A stretch of DNA of 64,000 bases from Thermococcus sp. MAR1 (GTDB lineage Archaea; Methanobacteriota_B; Thermococci; Thermococcales; Thermococcaceae): positions 248,001 through 312,000 of the forward strand of contig NZ_SNUF01000002.1 in assembly GCF_012027305.1 (NCBI RefSeq), given 5' to 3'. The position numbers were made by a program, and so were the translations under genes. Under the pieces are notes generated by a model. It saw only the letters and a program-made list of their open reading frames with translations, ran no database searches and had not been told where the DNA came from. Each line of letters opens with the position of its first letter. The stretch's first letter is position 1. This document shows positions 47,549 through 57,424 of this stretch, one piece after another.

Positions 47549-48775
47549 ATGGAGCAGGGGCTGCTCTGGAAGTCTGTGGATTCATTGTACTCTTGGGTTA
47601 AAAAGGAGAAATATAGAGGATGGGATCCTTACGATGGGCTTAGTGGAAACATCTCCCAAAGATTTGCTCACAAAAAACTTCTAAATATAGCACTTATACA
47701 GGTAAACCTTTATTCTCCCTTAAACTTAAGGCCCCTCTTTGGAATCAGGTCGGGTCGTTCAAATAAAGCGTTGGCCCTTTTTTCGAGGGCGTATTTATAT
47801 TTATATTCCATGACGGGTCTTGAGGAGTTTAAAATCGAGGCTAAAGGTCTTTTGAAACAACTGGAGAACCAAAATCTTAGTAAAAATAAGGATAAGTTCT
47901 CCTGCGCAAGCTATTATTTTCCGTATATTGCTCCAAAGCATTATCTGTCTGCATCATTACCTGACATAATATGCGTTACCGAGACTATAAAATCAGCTAT
48001 AACCGCATACGAAGTTCTTGGAAAAAAGCACTACCTTAATTTTGCCATCAAAGGTCTGAATTTTTTAATTGGGGATCTATTGGAGGAGTCTAATGGGATA
48101 GCGTATTTCAAATATACCCCCGAAGAACAGGGGAAGGTCGTTTTCAACGTCTCTGCCCTGGCCCTTGAAAGCACAGCCCGTTTATTGAAGTACACTTTAA
48201 ATGACGAGCTTATTGAAATTGGAGAAAATATAATGAAACTCCTGTTAGAGCATCAAAGGGAAGATGGTGCTTGGCCATACTCCCGTTACTTCGGCTCCAA
48301 CCTTTATTACTGGCAAATTGACTACCATCAGGGATTCATACTAGATGGGCTGATAGAATTTCTGCCATACCTCGAGGATGATAGTCTTAAACGGGATTGT
48401 GTGAAGGCAATACTCAAAGGGGCTGAGTTTTACATGAGAAAACAGTTTACGCCGGAAGGAGTATCATATTATAGGTACCCCGTGAAGTATCCCATAGACA
48501 TTCATAATCAGGCACAGGGAATAATAACGTTTTTAAAACTCTACAGAGTCTTCTATGAGTCCAAATATTTAAATTTTGCAGAAAGAATAGCCGAATGGAC
48601 GATCAGAAATATGCAGGACCCGAGTGGATATTTTTATGCCCACAGATGGCCCGGGTTTGTGAATAAGATTCCATATATGAGATGGGCTCAGGCTTGGATG
48701 ATGCTTGCATTGGCTACCCTAGTAAACTCTAAGATCGGTGATAATGATGAAAGTTTTAATGATCGGTCCAATTGA
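47549..48775 (+). CDS. Unknown protein, probable (alpha/alpha) barrel carbohydrate enzyme
   Basis: A 408-residue soluble protein made of repeated helix pairs with aromatic and His-rich loops (DGAWPYSRYF, QIDYHQGFILDGLIEF, FYMRKQFTPEGVSYY, YAHRWPGF, RWAQAWMMLAL). This layout suggests an (alpha/alpha) barrel like epimerases or unsaturated uronidases. I do not recognise the family. It starts the AT-rich part of the glycan cluster. Confidence 0.6.
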   Translation: MEQGLLWKSVDSLYSWVKKEKYRGWDPYDGLSGNISQRFAHKKLLNIALIQVNLYSPLNLRPLFGIRSGRSNKALALFSRAYLYLYSMTGLEEFKIEAKGLLKQLENQNLSKNKDKFSCASYYFPYIAPKHYLSASLPDIICVTETIKSAITAYEVLGKKHYLNFAIKGLNFLIGDLLEESNGIAYFKYTPEEQGKVVFNVSALALESTARLLKYTLNDELIEIGENIMKLLLEHQREDGAWPYSRYFGSNLYYWQIDYHQGFILDGLIEFLPYLEDDSLKRDCVKAILKGAEFYMRKQFTPEGVSYYRYPVKYPIDIHNQAQGIITFLKLYRVFYESKYLNFAERIAEWTIRNMQDPSGYFYAHRWPGFVNKIPYMRWAQAWMMLALATLVNSKIGDNDESFNDRSN

Positions 48776-49832
48776 GAAGGCGGGAGGAGTTTCAACTCAT
48801 ACAAAAGAACTGACAAGAGCTCTTCGAAAGCTGGGGGTTAATGTTGAGGTCTATAACATTAGCCCTGACAAAGAATACTCCCTTCCTATTTCTGCATTAA
48901 TTAAATTGTACAAGAGAACCCTGGGACTTTCATTTAAACTATTGAAAGATTCTAAGAAGTTCGATGTTATCCATATCCAGTCTTCCGGACCAATCGGGGG
49001 TTTTCTGCCCGCAATAGTGGGGGCATTGTGGAAGAAGTTGCTGGGATTTAAACTTATAGTTACTTTTCACTATAGGCCTGACAAAAGGTTTATACAAAAA
49101 TGGAGATGGGTATTCAACTTTGTGCTTTCTAATAGTGATCGTTTGTTTGTAGTCTCTCAGCAACAGAGAGATAATATAAAGCATATTTTTGAAGATGAAA
49201 ATGTAAGAAAGGTCTTGGTTATTCAAAATGGTTTCAACTCTTCCCTATTTAATCCAGTGGACAAGTTTGAAGCCAGGAAGATTTTGGGCTTGCCCTCCGA
49301 TAAGAGGGTGATTCTTAACGTTGCTAATCTCGTGCCCGTTAAGGGTCACGAGTTTTTGATAAGGGCGTTTTCTAAAGTTGTTAAGGAGAGAAAGGATGTC
49401 CTGCTCATTATAGTTGGCGATGGTTCCGAGAGGAAGAAGCTGGAGAGGCTAATTTCTGAGTTAGGACTTGAGAATTATATTAAGCTTGTTGGTTCTAAGC
49501 CTCACGACGAGATTCCCCTGTGGATGAACGCCGCCGACATCTTTGTCCTCCCTAGCCTGAGCGAGGGCAACCCAACGGTCATGTTTGAGGCTCTTGGAGT
49601 TGGTTTGCCCTTTGTTGGGACTGCCGTTGGCGGTGTTCCTGAGATAATAACCTCCGGGGATTATGGGTTGCTCTGTCCGCCAGCTGATCCAGAGTGCTTG
49701 GGAGAGAAAATTTTAATAGCCCTCGATAAAGAATGGGACAGGGAGAAAATAAGAGAGTATGCGGAGCAGTTTACTTGGGAGGAGATTGCAGAGAAGATAT
49801 TGGGGGTTTACTATGAAGTATTCAAGAATTAA
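48747..49832 (+). CDS. GT4 glycosyltransferase
   Basis: A 361-residue GT-B enzyme: N-terminal GPIEKAGGVSTHT, C-terminal LNVANLVPVKGHEFLIRAF and the donor-site SLSEGNPTVMFEALGVGLP (E-x7-E like). It adds a sugar to a glycan intermediate in the cytoplasm; sugar and acceptor unknown. Its start lies in the end of the previous gene (GGTGAT, then ATG 48744 or 48747). Confidence 0.88.
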   Translation: MKVLMIGPIEKAGGVSTHTKELTRALRKLGVNVEVYNISPDKEYSLPISALIKLYKRTLGLSFKLLKDSKKFDVIHIQSSGPIGGFLPAIVGALWKKLLGFKLIVTFHYRPDKRFIQKWRWVFNFVLSNSDRLFVVSQQQRDNIKHIFEDENVRKVLVIQNGFNSSLFNPVDKFEARKILGLPSDKRVILNVANLVPVKGHEFLIRAFSKVVKERKDVLLIIVGDGSERKKLERLISELGLENYIKLVGSKPHDEIPLWMNAADIFVLPSLSEGNPTVMFEALGVGLPFVGTAVGGVPEIITSGDYGLLCPPADPECLGEKILIALDKEWDREKIREYAEQFTWEEIAEKILGVYYEVFKN

Positions 49833-51558
49833 ATTTCTACTACTTGAAATTGCATTTACCGTCCTGTTTTTAGCATCCCTCTATCTATATCAGAATAGGC
49901 AACACCCTTATATTAGGCCCACATCGTATTTTGTTCTCCTCGCTTTTATGGCTGCTGTGGTTTTTTTACAGTCTCTTAACTGCTCATCTGGGAACGTAAG
50001 GCGGGCTTTGATTATCTTAAATATCCTTCTCATTGCCTATTCGTTCATTCTTACTCAGCAGGCGTTATACAAGACTGTCTTAAGTAGAGACCCTTGGGGG
50101 CATATGGTATTAACTTACCAGATATTGAAGGGGGGTCACATTCCTTCCCCTGAGAGTGCTTGGACAGCTGGTGTTTACACTAAAATGCCTGGGTTCCATC
50201 TAATTTTGTCCGTTCTTATAAATATACTGGACGTCTCATACAAATGGGCCTCGGTAGTATTGGGGCTGGGCATTCTAACGGGTGTGGTGATTTGGGGGTA
50301 TCTTTTTTCAAGAACAGTTTTGGATAATAAAAAACTGGCCCTTATAGCATCCCTATTAATTGCAGTCTCCGATAACGTTTTGAGCATGACCGGAATAAAT
50401 ATAGTGCCAAATTCCCTTGGAGTTCTAATGGTTCTAACTGCTTTCTACATTCTTTTCAGAGTATTTACGGAGAATGAAGTACAACATTCGTTAGTTGCTC
50501 TATTAATAGTGGTGATTCTCATTATGGTGTCCCTATCTGTTATGCATAGCGTCAGTTATGGGTTCATGTTAATCCATTTGCTGATATTTATGATGTTGGG
50601 CGTTTTATTATTCAGGAAAATTCCAAGTTGGGTTTCAATACTATCCCTTTTAGGGGGGATAGTGGCCTTTTTTGAGTGGGGAATGAGGAGCAACTATTAT
50701 TTGCCTCAGCTGATACTCCTGCTTAAGTTTCTGTTTCTTGGCATTGGTGTCGAATATTATGAGAAAAACGTCTCAAATATTCCATTTTCCCTAATCATCC
50801 TTGCAAGGATGGGGATGTTGATTTACTTTGCACTAGCAGCGTTCTCAATACTCCTGGAGATACGCAGATTTTTTGAGAGTAAGGAGTGGAGTCGAAAAAG
50901 GATAGTCTACTTAATTCAGGGAGGATTTTTTACTGGAATTGCACTTCCGATAACATTCTTCTGGGCCGGGATAGGGCATAGATTCTGGTATTATGGGGAA
51001 ATCTTGGGGGCCCCTTTTGTCTCCAAGCTGATAGGGGGGATTAAGAGGTCTGTTGGATTGTTATTAGTAATATTTCTAAGTTTTTTGATGTTCACATCCT
51101 CAGTGGCTAATGATGATAATCCCCTTGTTCCGCAGTATACGCTTAGAACTGGATGGTATGATTCTGAGCTTGCATCTGCAAGGTTCATACTCTTAGATGT
51201 AGACTCCCCAATAGCAGCATCTGACTGGGGCTACATTCATCATATCGAGAAGCACATTAGTAAGATATATGGACACTCAGTAGTGAAATCCAAGAGGCTT
51301 GAGTCGATTAGGAGAATATCACTTCAACCAGAATGTTTGTTAGTTGTTAGAAAAGACATAATTGAAAGTCGGCTTTTTGAGCTTAAAAACCCTCGGGATT
51401 TGAATTTGCCATTGGAAAATGAGGCTGTGAATATTCTAAGAGGACTATCAACCACTCAGAACGTGATTTATACAGATCGTAATGTTTTAATATTTTTGGG
51501 AACTCAAAAATATGAGGAGCAAACATCTATAAGAACTGCGGGTGAGATTCATGGTTAG
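49813..51558 (+). CDS. Multi-pass membrane glycosyltransferase-like protein
   Basis: A 581-residue protein with about eleven to thirteen helices and a C-terminal external domain. A loop with SRDPWGHMVLTYQIL after helix 4 recalls the Asp-containing first loop of GT-C enzymes and polymerases. It may polymerise glycan units or transfer a lipid-linked sugar. I cannot assign it further. It starts within the end of the GT4 gene and overlaps the following gene by 8 bp. Confidence 0.65.
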   Translation: MKYSRIKFLLLEIAFTVLFLASLYLYQNRQHPYIRPTSYFVLLAFMAAVVFLQSLNCSSGNVRRALIILNILLIAYSFILTQQALYKTVLSRDPWGHMVLTYQILKGGHIPSPESAWTAGVYTKMPGFHLILSVLINILDVSYKWASVVLGLGILTGVVIWGYLFSRTVLDNKKLALIASLLIAVSDNVLSMTGINIVPNSLGVLMVLTAFYILFRVFTENEVQHSLVALLIVVILIMVSLSVMHSVSYGFMLIHLLIFMMLGVLLFRKIPSWVSILSLLGGIVAFFEWGMRSNYYLPQLILLLKFLFLGIGVEYYEKNVSNIPFSLIILARMGMLIYFALAAFSILLEIRRFFESKEWSRKRIVYLIQGGFFTGIALPITFFWAGIGHRFWYYGEILGAPFVSKLIGGIKRSVGLLLVIFLSFLMFTSSVANDDNPLVPQYTLRTGWYDSELASARFILLDVDSPIAASDWGYIHHIEKHISKIYGHSVVKSKRLESIRRISLQPECLLVVRKDIIESRLFELKNPRDLNLPLENEAVNILRGLSTTQNVIYTDRNVLIFLGTQKYEEQTSIRTAGEIHG

Positions 51559-52819
51559 TGGTGGTAAAATAAAACTTTTTTTAATTAAAAAGCAACCATT
51601 TACTGAATATTTTCCCGCGTGGCCAGAAGTGAATGGGGTTTATAATAAATATCTTCCATCTATGGGATACGAAATATGGTGGATATCTCCATCGCCAGAT
51701 GTCAATAAACCTACACTCAAAAAATGGGAGAATGTAAATTTGTATCTAGTGCCCTTTGATAATTCGTCTGTTTTTATGAAGTTCATAAGTCAAATTAGGT
51801 TCGCTATCTCAGCATTCAAGTTCATACATGACCAGTTAAAGAACTCCAAGAAAGGTTTGCAAATAGTCCAAGTACGGGATAGTGTGGAGGGGGGACTCGC
51901 TGCGTTGGTTCTTAAGTATAAGCATCCAGAAGTACCAGTAGTTTTTAACTATTCATTTTTGTTCTATGAGGGGGCGTATGAGGAACTGAAAGATGGCCGG
52001 ATAAGCTTTTTTAAGTTCATTTATTGGTGGTTTTTTTATAAGTTTATTCTCTACTATCTTCTGCTTCCACATTTTGATTTGATTTTGCCCATCAGCAGGG
52101 AGATGAGGGTAAAGTTCGCTCGTGAACTGGGGATTCCAGAAGACAGGCAGGTTCCACTTCCTTTGGGTTTTGATCCATACGTATTCCATCCGCCTTCAAA
52201 ATCAGAAAAAATAGAACTTCGCAAATTGCTAGGATTTGGGAGTAAAGACGTTATTCTATTGTATTCAGGCAGCATAAACAAGTCAAGACAGGTGAGTAAA
52301 TTTGTAAGGGCGTTAACTCCAATCTTAAAAAAATATAAGAATTTAAAACTTTTGTTAGTTGGCGATGGAGACGAGATAGTTGAGTTAAATCAGTATCTCA
52401 ATAGTGTGGGTGTTAAGGATCAAGTAATACTTACAGGTAGAATCGCCTTCAAGGAAATACCCAAGTATTATTGGATCAGCGATATTGGATTATCGTTTAT
52501 AAAACCAAAAGAAATGTATCTTGTTTCTTCTCCCTGTAAACTTTTTGAATACTTAGGAAGCGGTCTGGTGGTTATTGCAAATTCAGAGGTACCAGAACAG
52601 AAACGTGTTATGTCCTCGTCGAAGGGGGGCATATTGATGCCATGGAACAATTTAGAGGATAGTCTTATTATTGTCGTTGAAGAGCTTGCGGTATCACCCA
52701 AGTTAAGAAGGAAAATGAGTATTCTTGGATATAGGCATGTAACTAAAAACAGGTCTTTTAAGAATTATTCACAACTAGTAGACAATCAATATAGGCGAAA
52801 TATGGGCGATATGAGATGA
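51551..52819 (+). CDS. GT4 glycosyltransferase
   Basis: A 422-residue GT-B transferase with a long N-terminal acceptor domain and a C-terminal nucleotide-sugar domain (VILLYSGSINKSRQVSKF, LLLVGDGDEIVEL, VILTGRIAFKEIPKYY). The usual E-x7-E is less clear than in the GT4 at 48.7 kb. GGTGAG precedes ATG 51551. It is the last plus-strand gene of the AT-rich segment. Confidence 0.8.
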   Translation: MVSGGKIKLFLIKKQPFTEYFPAWPEVNGVYNKYLPSMGYEIWWISPSPDVNKPTLKKWENVNLYLVPFDNSSVFMKFISQIRFAISAFKFIHDQLKNSKKGLQIVQVRDSVEGGLAALVLKYKHPEVPVVFNYSFLFYEGAYEELKDGRISFFKFIYWWFFYKFILYYLLLPHFDLILPISREMRVKFARELGIPEDRQVPLPLGFDPYVFHPPSKSEKIELRKLLGFGSKDVILLYSGSINKSRQVSKFVRALTPILKKYKNLKLLLVGDGDEIVELNQYLNSVGVKDQVILTGRIAFKEIPKYYWISDIGLSFIKPKEMYLVSSPCKLFEYLGSGLVVIANSEVPEQKRVMSSSKGGILMPWNNLEDSLIIVVEELAVSPKLRRKMSILGYRHVTKNRSFKNYSQLVDNQYRRNMGDMR

Positions 52820-52876
52820 TAAGTTTTCAAGAGCTTATGATAAAAATCCTAGACACGTTATATCAAATTTGAATTC

Positions 52877-54079
52877 TTAAAGGCTGGGAATAATAAAAAT
52901 TAATAAACCAGTATATGCTCCAATCCACCCCCATCCAACCCCCTCAATCCCAAACCTCGGGATCAAAAGATAGCTCAACCCCAAGAACAGCACAGCCTTG
53001 AGAACGTTTATTACCAAGACCTCCCTAACCCTCTTCTGAATATTCAGTATCGTTATTGAAAAGTTAACGGGAACTACAAAGAACCCGCCAATCACCATCA
53101 GCTTCAGCAGACCAAAGCCGTTGACGTACTCCGGCCTGAAGAGCCCTAGAACGTATTCCCCGAAGAGCCACACGAAGACAGTTACCAGTGTTAAATAAAG
53201 GTAGCTGAAAACGAGGGCTTTCTTCAGCGTCCTCTTAACGTCCTTTAAACCGTGGCTCCCCTCGACGAAGAAGGAAGTGTTTATCGCGTTGGGGACGAAG
53301 AGGATTAACGTGCCAATCGCAAAGGCGATGTAGAAATAAGCCGCTTCCTCCTTCCCGAGCATCGTCAATACTATTGTGGGCATTAAGTAGTTCGGTGCAA
53401 CGTTCGCTATGCTCGCTATGTAGTTGCCGAGGGAAAACCTGAATGAATCCCTGATGTATTCCTTATCAATTCCAAGCTTCAGGTCGTCTATAAATATTAT
53501 CCCATAAACAACGCCAAGTAATAGCCCCAGACCGAAGGAGCCGACTATTCCAAAAACTCCGAGGGAAACGAAGAGGAAAAGAAAGGCAAACCTAAGCGCG
53601 AAGAGAACAGCTTGAACAAAGCTGTGCTCGGCCTTTCTTTTGGCTATAGCGTAGGTGGATATGATGGTGTATGCCGTCCCCACCACAGAGAAGCCTACAA
53701 ACATCGCCAGAAATTCAGCTGAGAAAACCCCGCTGAAGCTTTCGGAGTTCTTCATTATGAGGCCATATATGAGGGAAAAGGCAAAAGATGCAGTGATAGC
53801 AAGTACAAGAGAGCTCCCTATGGCCCTCTCCCTGTATTGCGGATAAAACCTTATCAACGCGAAGTTGAGGCCGAGCATCGAGAGGGTGAAGGTTAGGTTT
53901 ATCGCCGATACCACGGCAGAGGCTACCCCGACCTGGGATGAGGGATAGAGCCTCGCTGCCACGCTCCAGAAGAGGAAGCCGGCTATAGCAGTAACCAGCG
54001 AGGTCATTGATATGTAGATTGAATTCCTGTAGAGGGGGCTTTTGAGGTTTTTGAGCTCCTGCTTTATGATTTCTATCAT
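52877..54079 (-). CDS. Wzx-type polysaccharide flippase
   Basis: A 400-residue MOP-superfamily protein with about twelve membrane helices. It should flip lipid-linked oligosaccharide across the membrane. Start ATG 54079 (or 54082) follows GGAGGGAT, and a TATA TTTTTAAACC near 54115 puts the transcript start at about 54089, ruling out a longer form. The C-terminus ends GAYTGLLIFIIPSL, so the last helix may be cut short. Its higher GC contrasts with the preceding plus-strand genes, with which it converges. Confidence 0.85.
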   Translation of the reverse strand: MIEIIKQELKNLKSPLYRNSIYISMTSLVTAIAGFLFWSVAARLYPSSQVGVASAVVSAINLTFTLSMLGLNFALIRFYPQYRERAIGSSLVLAITASFAFSLIYGLIMKNSESFSGVFSAEFLAMFVGFSVVGTAYTIISTYAIAKRKAEHSFVQAVLFALRFAFLFLFVSLGVFGIVGSFGLGLLLGVVYGIIFIDDLKLGIDKEYIRDSFRFSLGNYIASIANVAPNYLMPTIVLTMLGKEEAAYFYIAFAIGTLILFVPNAINTSFFVEGSHGLKDVKRTLKKALVFSYLYLTLVTVFVWLFGEYVLGLFRPEYVNGFGLLKLMVIGGFFVVPVNFSITILNIQKRVREVLVINVLKAVLFLGLSYLLIPRFGIEGVGWGWIGAYTGLLIFIIPSL

Positions 54080-54257
54080 CATATCCCTCCAGAGGGGTTC
54101 ACGTTTCTGGTTTAAAAATTTCATCATATTTCATCCTGCCTGGTTTCTAATTAGATGTTAACTTAACAAAAAATTCATATAATTCCAGAGAGTGCAAAAT
54201 CAGAACGTTAGCGAACAAGATCCCAATTTTTGCTTCGAAATTCCAATCCAAATGAAT

Positions 54258-54278
54258 CAGCGTGAAAACTTGACGCTG
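54258..54278. repeat. Inverted repeat upstream of the wHTH gene
   Basis: CAGCGT-N9-ACGCTG lies in the 270-bp gap between the flippase and the regulator. It is 75 bp from the regulator start and could be an operator. The rest of this gap shows only the two promoters. Confidence 0.3.
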
Positions 54279-54352
54279 GATCTCGCTGGTCGAGCGGTTT
54301 CCTCAGAACATGTTAAAAATTTGAATAGTCATCACTTAATTGGGTGATGACC

Positions 54353-55090
54353 ATGCAGAAACCTATGGTGGATTACAAGTGGTTGCTTCTGATGCTCGCT
54401 GAATTATACGGAAGTGATGAGTTCGATTCAAAAACCGTATCCGAGGACCTCACGCTGGTCATGTTCAACCTCACCAGTGACCCTAAATGGATAGAGCGCC
54501 TTCAGCCAAAGCTAGTCTCAAACGACCTGAGGCGGCTCTACACCATGGGCTTCCTCAGGAGGAGAAAGGTGGAGAGAAAGTGCAGAAACAGGAAGGGGAG
54601 GGAGTACAACTGCGGTTATAAGTACATGTACCAGATAAACAATCAGGGATGGAAATATCTCGGGTTCCTCCTTCAGGAGTTCATGAAGAGAGATGCACCA
54701 CTCTCCAAGCAGGTTCTGAATGAATTTCGGGAATTCAACGAGGATTTGGAAAACATGAGAATTGCGACATGGAAGTGGATGGCGGTTAAGTACTTCGAAG
54801 AGGGAAAATTAAAGGAGGCAAAGCTACTTCTCGACACTGCAAACGAGTTCATGGAGGGGAAGTTCGAGGGGAAGGGTTACATGCGTTTTGCTGAAAGCAG
54901 GAGAATCTACGCGGCGGTTATGAGACACCGAGTGGGGGAGGTCGAACTCATTAACATGATAAACTCCCTGCGTAAAGAGCTGGAGCAAAAGGATGAAACC
55001 ATTGAACGCCTCCAAGAGGACTTAGAAAGATGCAGGGAAATGCTCAGGGAGTTATCTGAGCGTAACCGGATAGCACATCCTCGATCCTGA
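54353..55090 (+). CDS. Winged-helix protein with C-terminal coiled coil, possible regulator
   Basis: A 245-residue protein. Residues about 5-110 look like a winged helix with a basic Cys-containing insert (RKVERKCRNRKGREYNCG), followed by helices and a long coiled coil (EQKDETIERLQEDLERCREM). It could regulate the glycan genes, but this is only from context. ATG 54353 is used, with GGTGAT upstream and GTTAAAAAT as TATA. It ends inside aglB on the opposite strand (47 bp overlap). Confidence 0.65.
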   Translation: MQKPMVDYKWLLLMLAELYGSDEFDSKTVSEDLTLVMFNLTSDPKWIERLQPKLVSNDLRRLYTMGFLRRRKVERKCRNRKGREYNCGYKYMYQINNQGWKYLGFLLQEFMKRDAPLSKQVLNEFREFNEDLENMRIATWKWMAVKYFEEGKLKEAKLLLDTANEFMEGKFEGKGYMRFAESRRIYAAVMRHRVGEVELINMINSLRKELEQKDETIERLQEDLERCREMLRELSERNRIAHPRS

Positions 55091-57413
55091 ACACGCCCCT
55101 GTCGAGCACGGTCTTCTTCTGGACGTAGGTGTAGCGGATGACAGCGCTTCCATTCAGGTCACCGGGCAGGGTAAATTTGTCCTTCCCTTTAACCCCGTAC
55201 CACTTCTTGAAGACGAGGGTGCCGTTGTCGAGGTAGCCGTAGATGCCGATGCCAGTTCCTGTGGCGTTTGTGAACCTGAGAACCACTGAGCCGTTCTCAG
55301 CGGTTACGAAAACGTTCGGGTGCTCAAAGTGGAATATCTTGATGTAGCCCCCGTCAGAGTAAATGAGCTTGTAGCGGCTTGGGTACTCATCGGTGAACAT
55401 TAGCCTCGACAGCGGTGTGTTGAATGCTTTCCCGTTCATCAGCACGGCGTAGCCGTAATTCAGGTTGATGTAAACGTAGGCATTGGCGTTAGGCTTGCCG
55501 GTGAGGGGTACACTCTTCAAGGATTTTTCCCGCTCAACGAAGACCTTTTGAGGGGTCACTACGGCGCCCCCCACGTTAACCTGAACGCTCCAGTGATCGC
55601 CCTTGGGCACTGCCATTATCGAATACTCCCCTGCGGAAAAGAGGAGCATTCCACCTGCGGACGACACAAGGGGCATTGGGAGCATTGCGTACTCTGTTGG
55701 AGAAGCACCTGCTGTCTCAAGAACAGCTCCGAACTTCATCACGGTATCATAGGAAGCAATAATGTAATCAACTCCTAGTTTCATAAGACTCTCATTGCTT
55801 ACGAATCCGAGATAGTATTTGGCGACCCATCCGTTTGCACTTCCCTGGGCAACGGGTGCTCGTCCAGCGAAGTAAGTCACCCAGTGTCCCTGATCCCACC
55901 AGGTCAGGACGACGTCGTTCATGTGAGAGCTTTTTTGAAGATAGGTCAAAGCTTCCTCCCAGTATTCGTTGGTCAGAGGTTCAACCCCAAGAGTGGCCTG
56001 GAACCCCTGGTAAGTCCCCGCGAGGGGTATGAGGATTAGCAGCCCAGACAACGCCAGTGCGGAGCTTTTCCTTGGGGAAAGCCTTGGGCGGAGAACCTCG
56101 TAAAGTGCGACTAATCCAATTCCGGCACTTAATGCTATCGAAATAGAGCCTATGAACAGGAACCTCGTCCACAGGATGACCATCGGAACCTGAACCAGAA
56201 GGGTTCCGAGGAGAAGGAAATCGCCGGCTTTTACCCTGGATGGGAAAAACCTCAGTGCAAAGAGCGGCAGGGTCAGCCCCACTACACCGTAGGCCTCCCA
56301 CCAGTCTTTAAAGGCTGTCCTCTGTGTCTCGACTATTGGTGCCTCTGGGAACAGCCTCAGAAGGAGCTCGCTGATCCTCCCATAGTACGTCACCGTCAGC
56401 CACAGAAACAGGACGAATCCGATACCAACGATAATTAACCTTTCCTTCTTCCCTTTGAGAAACCTTGAAACAACAAGGAGCAGCAGAATGGTCAGAACTG
56501 CCAGCGGGATGACGTACTTCAGGTAAACCAGCAGAAAGACATCCTTAATCCACCCAAAGTTCAGCCCCAGTTCCTCAGCCAGTTTTTTGCCCATCCCGCG
56601 GTTGTAGCCGACCATGCCGTAGCCAAAGGTTCCACCGAGGGAGTTTGCAATCACCGCCCCGAGGGCTGTTGAGGTTGTAAGGGCCAGGGAGTCTATTAGG
56701 TATTCTTCGCTTTGGAGGAGGAAGGCCCCGACCCCAAGGAGAATGGCGTTTGCCAGGAGAAACGCGAATATCGGGTAGTAGGCCTGCCAGAACATTGCCG
56801 AGAGACCGCTCGCAAAGGCAGGTATCAGGTAAAATGCTAACCTTTCGTACTTCCATTTTCTCGGCTTCCAAGTTAGGGCTAGTGCAATCCCAGACAGGGC
56901 CACGCTGTACCAGAAGAGCATGTAGTTATCTCCCCTGTAATAGCCGGCCATCGAGCGGAAGACGTGGCCGAAGAGAACCGCCAGGAAGAACGCCGAGAGA
57001 AAGGCCTCCCTTCTACCGTAGAGCCTTAGAATCGTCAGATATAGGAAGACCACCGTCAGAACGCCGAAGATGACGGGAGTTAAGCGGAATGCGGTGTAAA
57101 GGGAAACCCCAAAAGGCTTCAGAATCCTGTATACAAATGCCGGCGCCATCCAGAGGCCCAGGGGATGGGAGTTATATATCTGGAAACCCCACGGACCGAT
57201 AGCATAGGGGAAAAAGTTCACCCAGCCGTGGGTCAGGGCGTAGCGTATGTAGGCAAGGTGGAAGTATGGGTCATAGCCGAGGAGGTATCTAAAACGCATC
57301 GGGAGGAGCCTGATGGCCGATGCCAGGATAACGAGAATAAGAAGGGTGTACTTTGGCTTCATTATTAATTCGTAGGCCTTCACCAATCTTTTCCGGATAT
57401 CATTAACCTCCAT
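55044..57413 (-). CDS. aglB: Oligosaccharyltransferase AglB/STT3
   Basis: Transfers glycan from a lipid carrier to Asn of secreted proteins. The 789-residue membrane protein has about twelve N-terminal helices, the first-loop Asp motif GYDPYFHLAYI, and the WWDxG motif (WWDQG at residues 505-509) in the external C-terminal domain. GAGGTG lies before ATG 57413; ATG 57428, overlapping the preceding stop, is an alternative. Length is normal for the short archaeal type. Confidence 0.95.
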   Translation of the reverse strand: MEVNDIRKRLVKAYELIMKPKYTLLILVILASAIRLLPMRFRYLLGYDPYFHLAYIRYALTHGWVNFFPYAIGPWGFQIYNSHPLGLWMAPAFVYRILKPFGVSLYTAFRLTPVIFGVLTVVFLYLTILRLYGRREAFLSAFFLAVLFGHVFRSMAGYYRGDNYMLFWYSVALSGIALALTWKPRKWKYERLAFYLIPAFASGLSAMFWQAYYPIFAFLLANAILLGVGAFLLQSEEYLIDSLALTTSTALGAVIANSLGGTFGYGMVGYNRGMGKKLAEELGLNFGWIKDVFLLVYLKYVIPLAVLTILLLLVVSRFLKGKKERLIIVGIGFVLFLWLTVTYYGRISELLLRLFPEAPIVETQRTAFKDWWEAYGVVGLTLPLFALRFFPSRVKAGDFLLLGTLLVQVPMVILWTRFLFIGSISIALSAGIGLVALYEVLRPRLSPRKSSALALSGLLILIPLAGTYQGFQATLGVEPLTNEYWEEALTYLQKSSHMNDVVLTWWDQGHWVTYFAGRAPVAQGSANGWVAKYYLGFVSNESLMKLGVDYIIASYDTVMKFGAVLETAGASPTEYAMLPMPLVSSAGGMLLFSAGEYSIMAVPKGDHWSVQVNVGGAVVTPQKVFVEREKSLKSVPLTGKPNANAYVYINLNYGYAVLMNGKAFNTPLSRLMFTDEYPSRYKLIYSDGGYIKIFHFEHPNVFVTAENGSVVLRFTNATGTGIGIYGYLDNGTLVFKKWYGVKGKDKFTLPGDLNGSAVIRYTYVQKKTVLDRGVFRIEDVLSGYAQITP

Positions 57414-57424
57414 CCACCCACACC

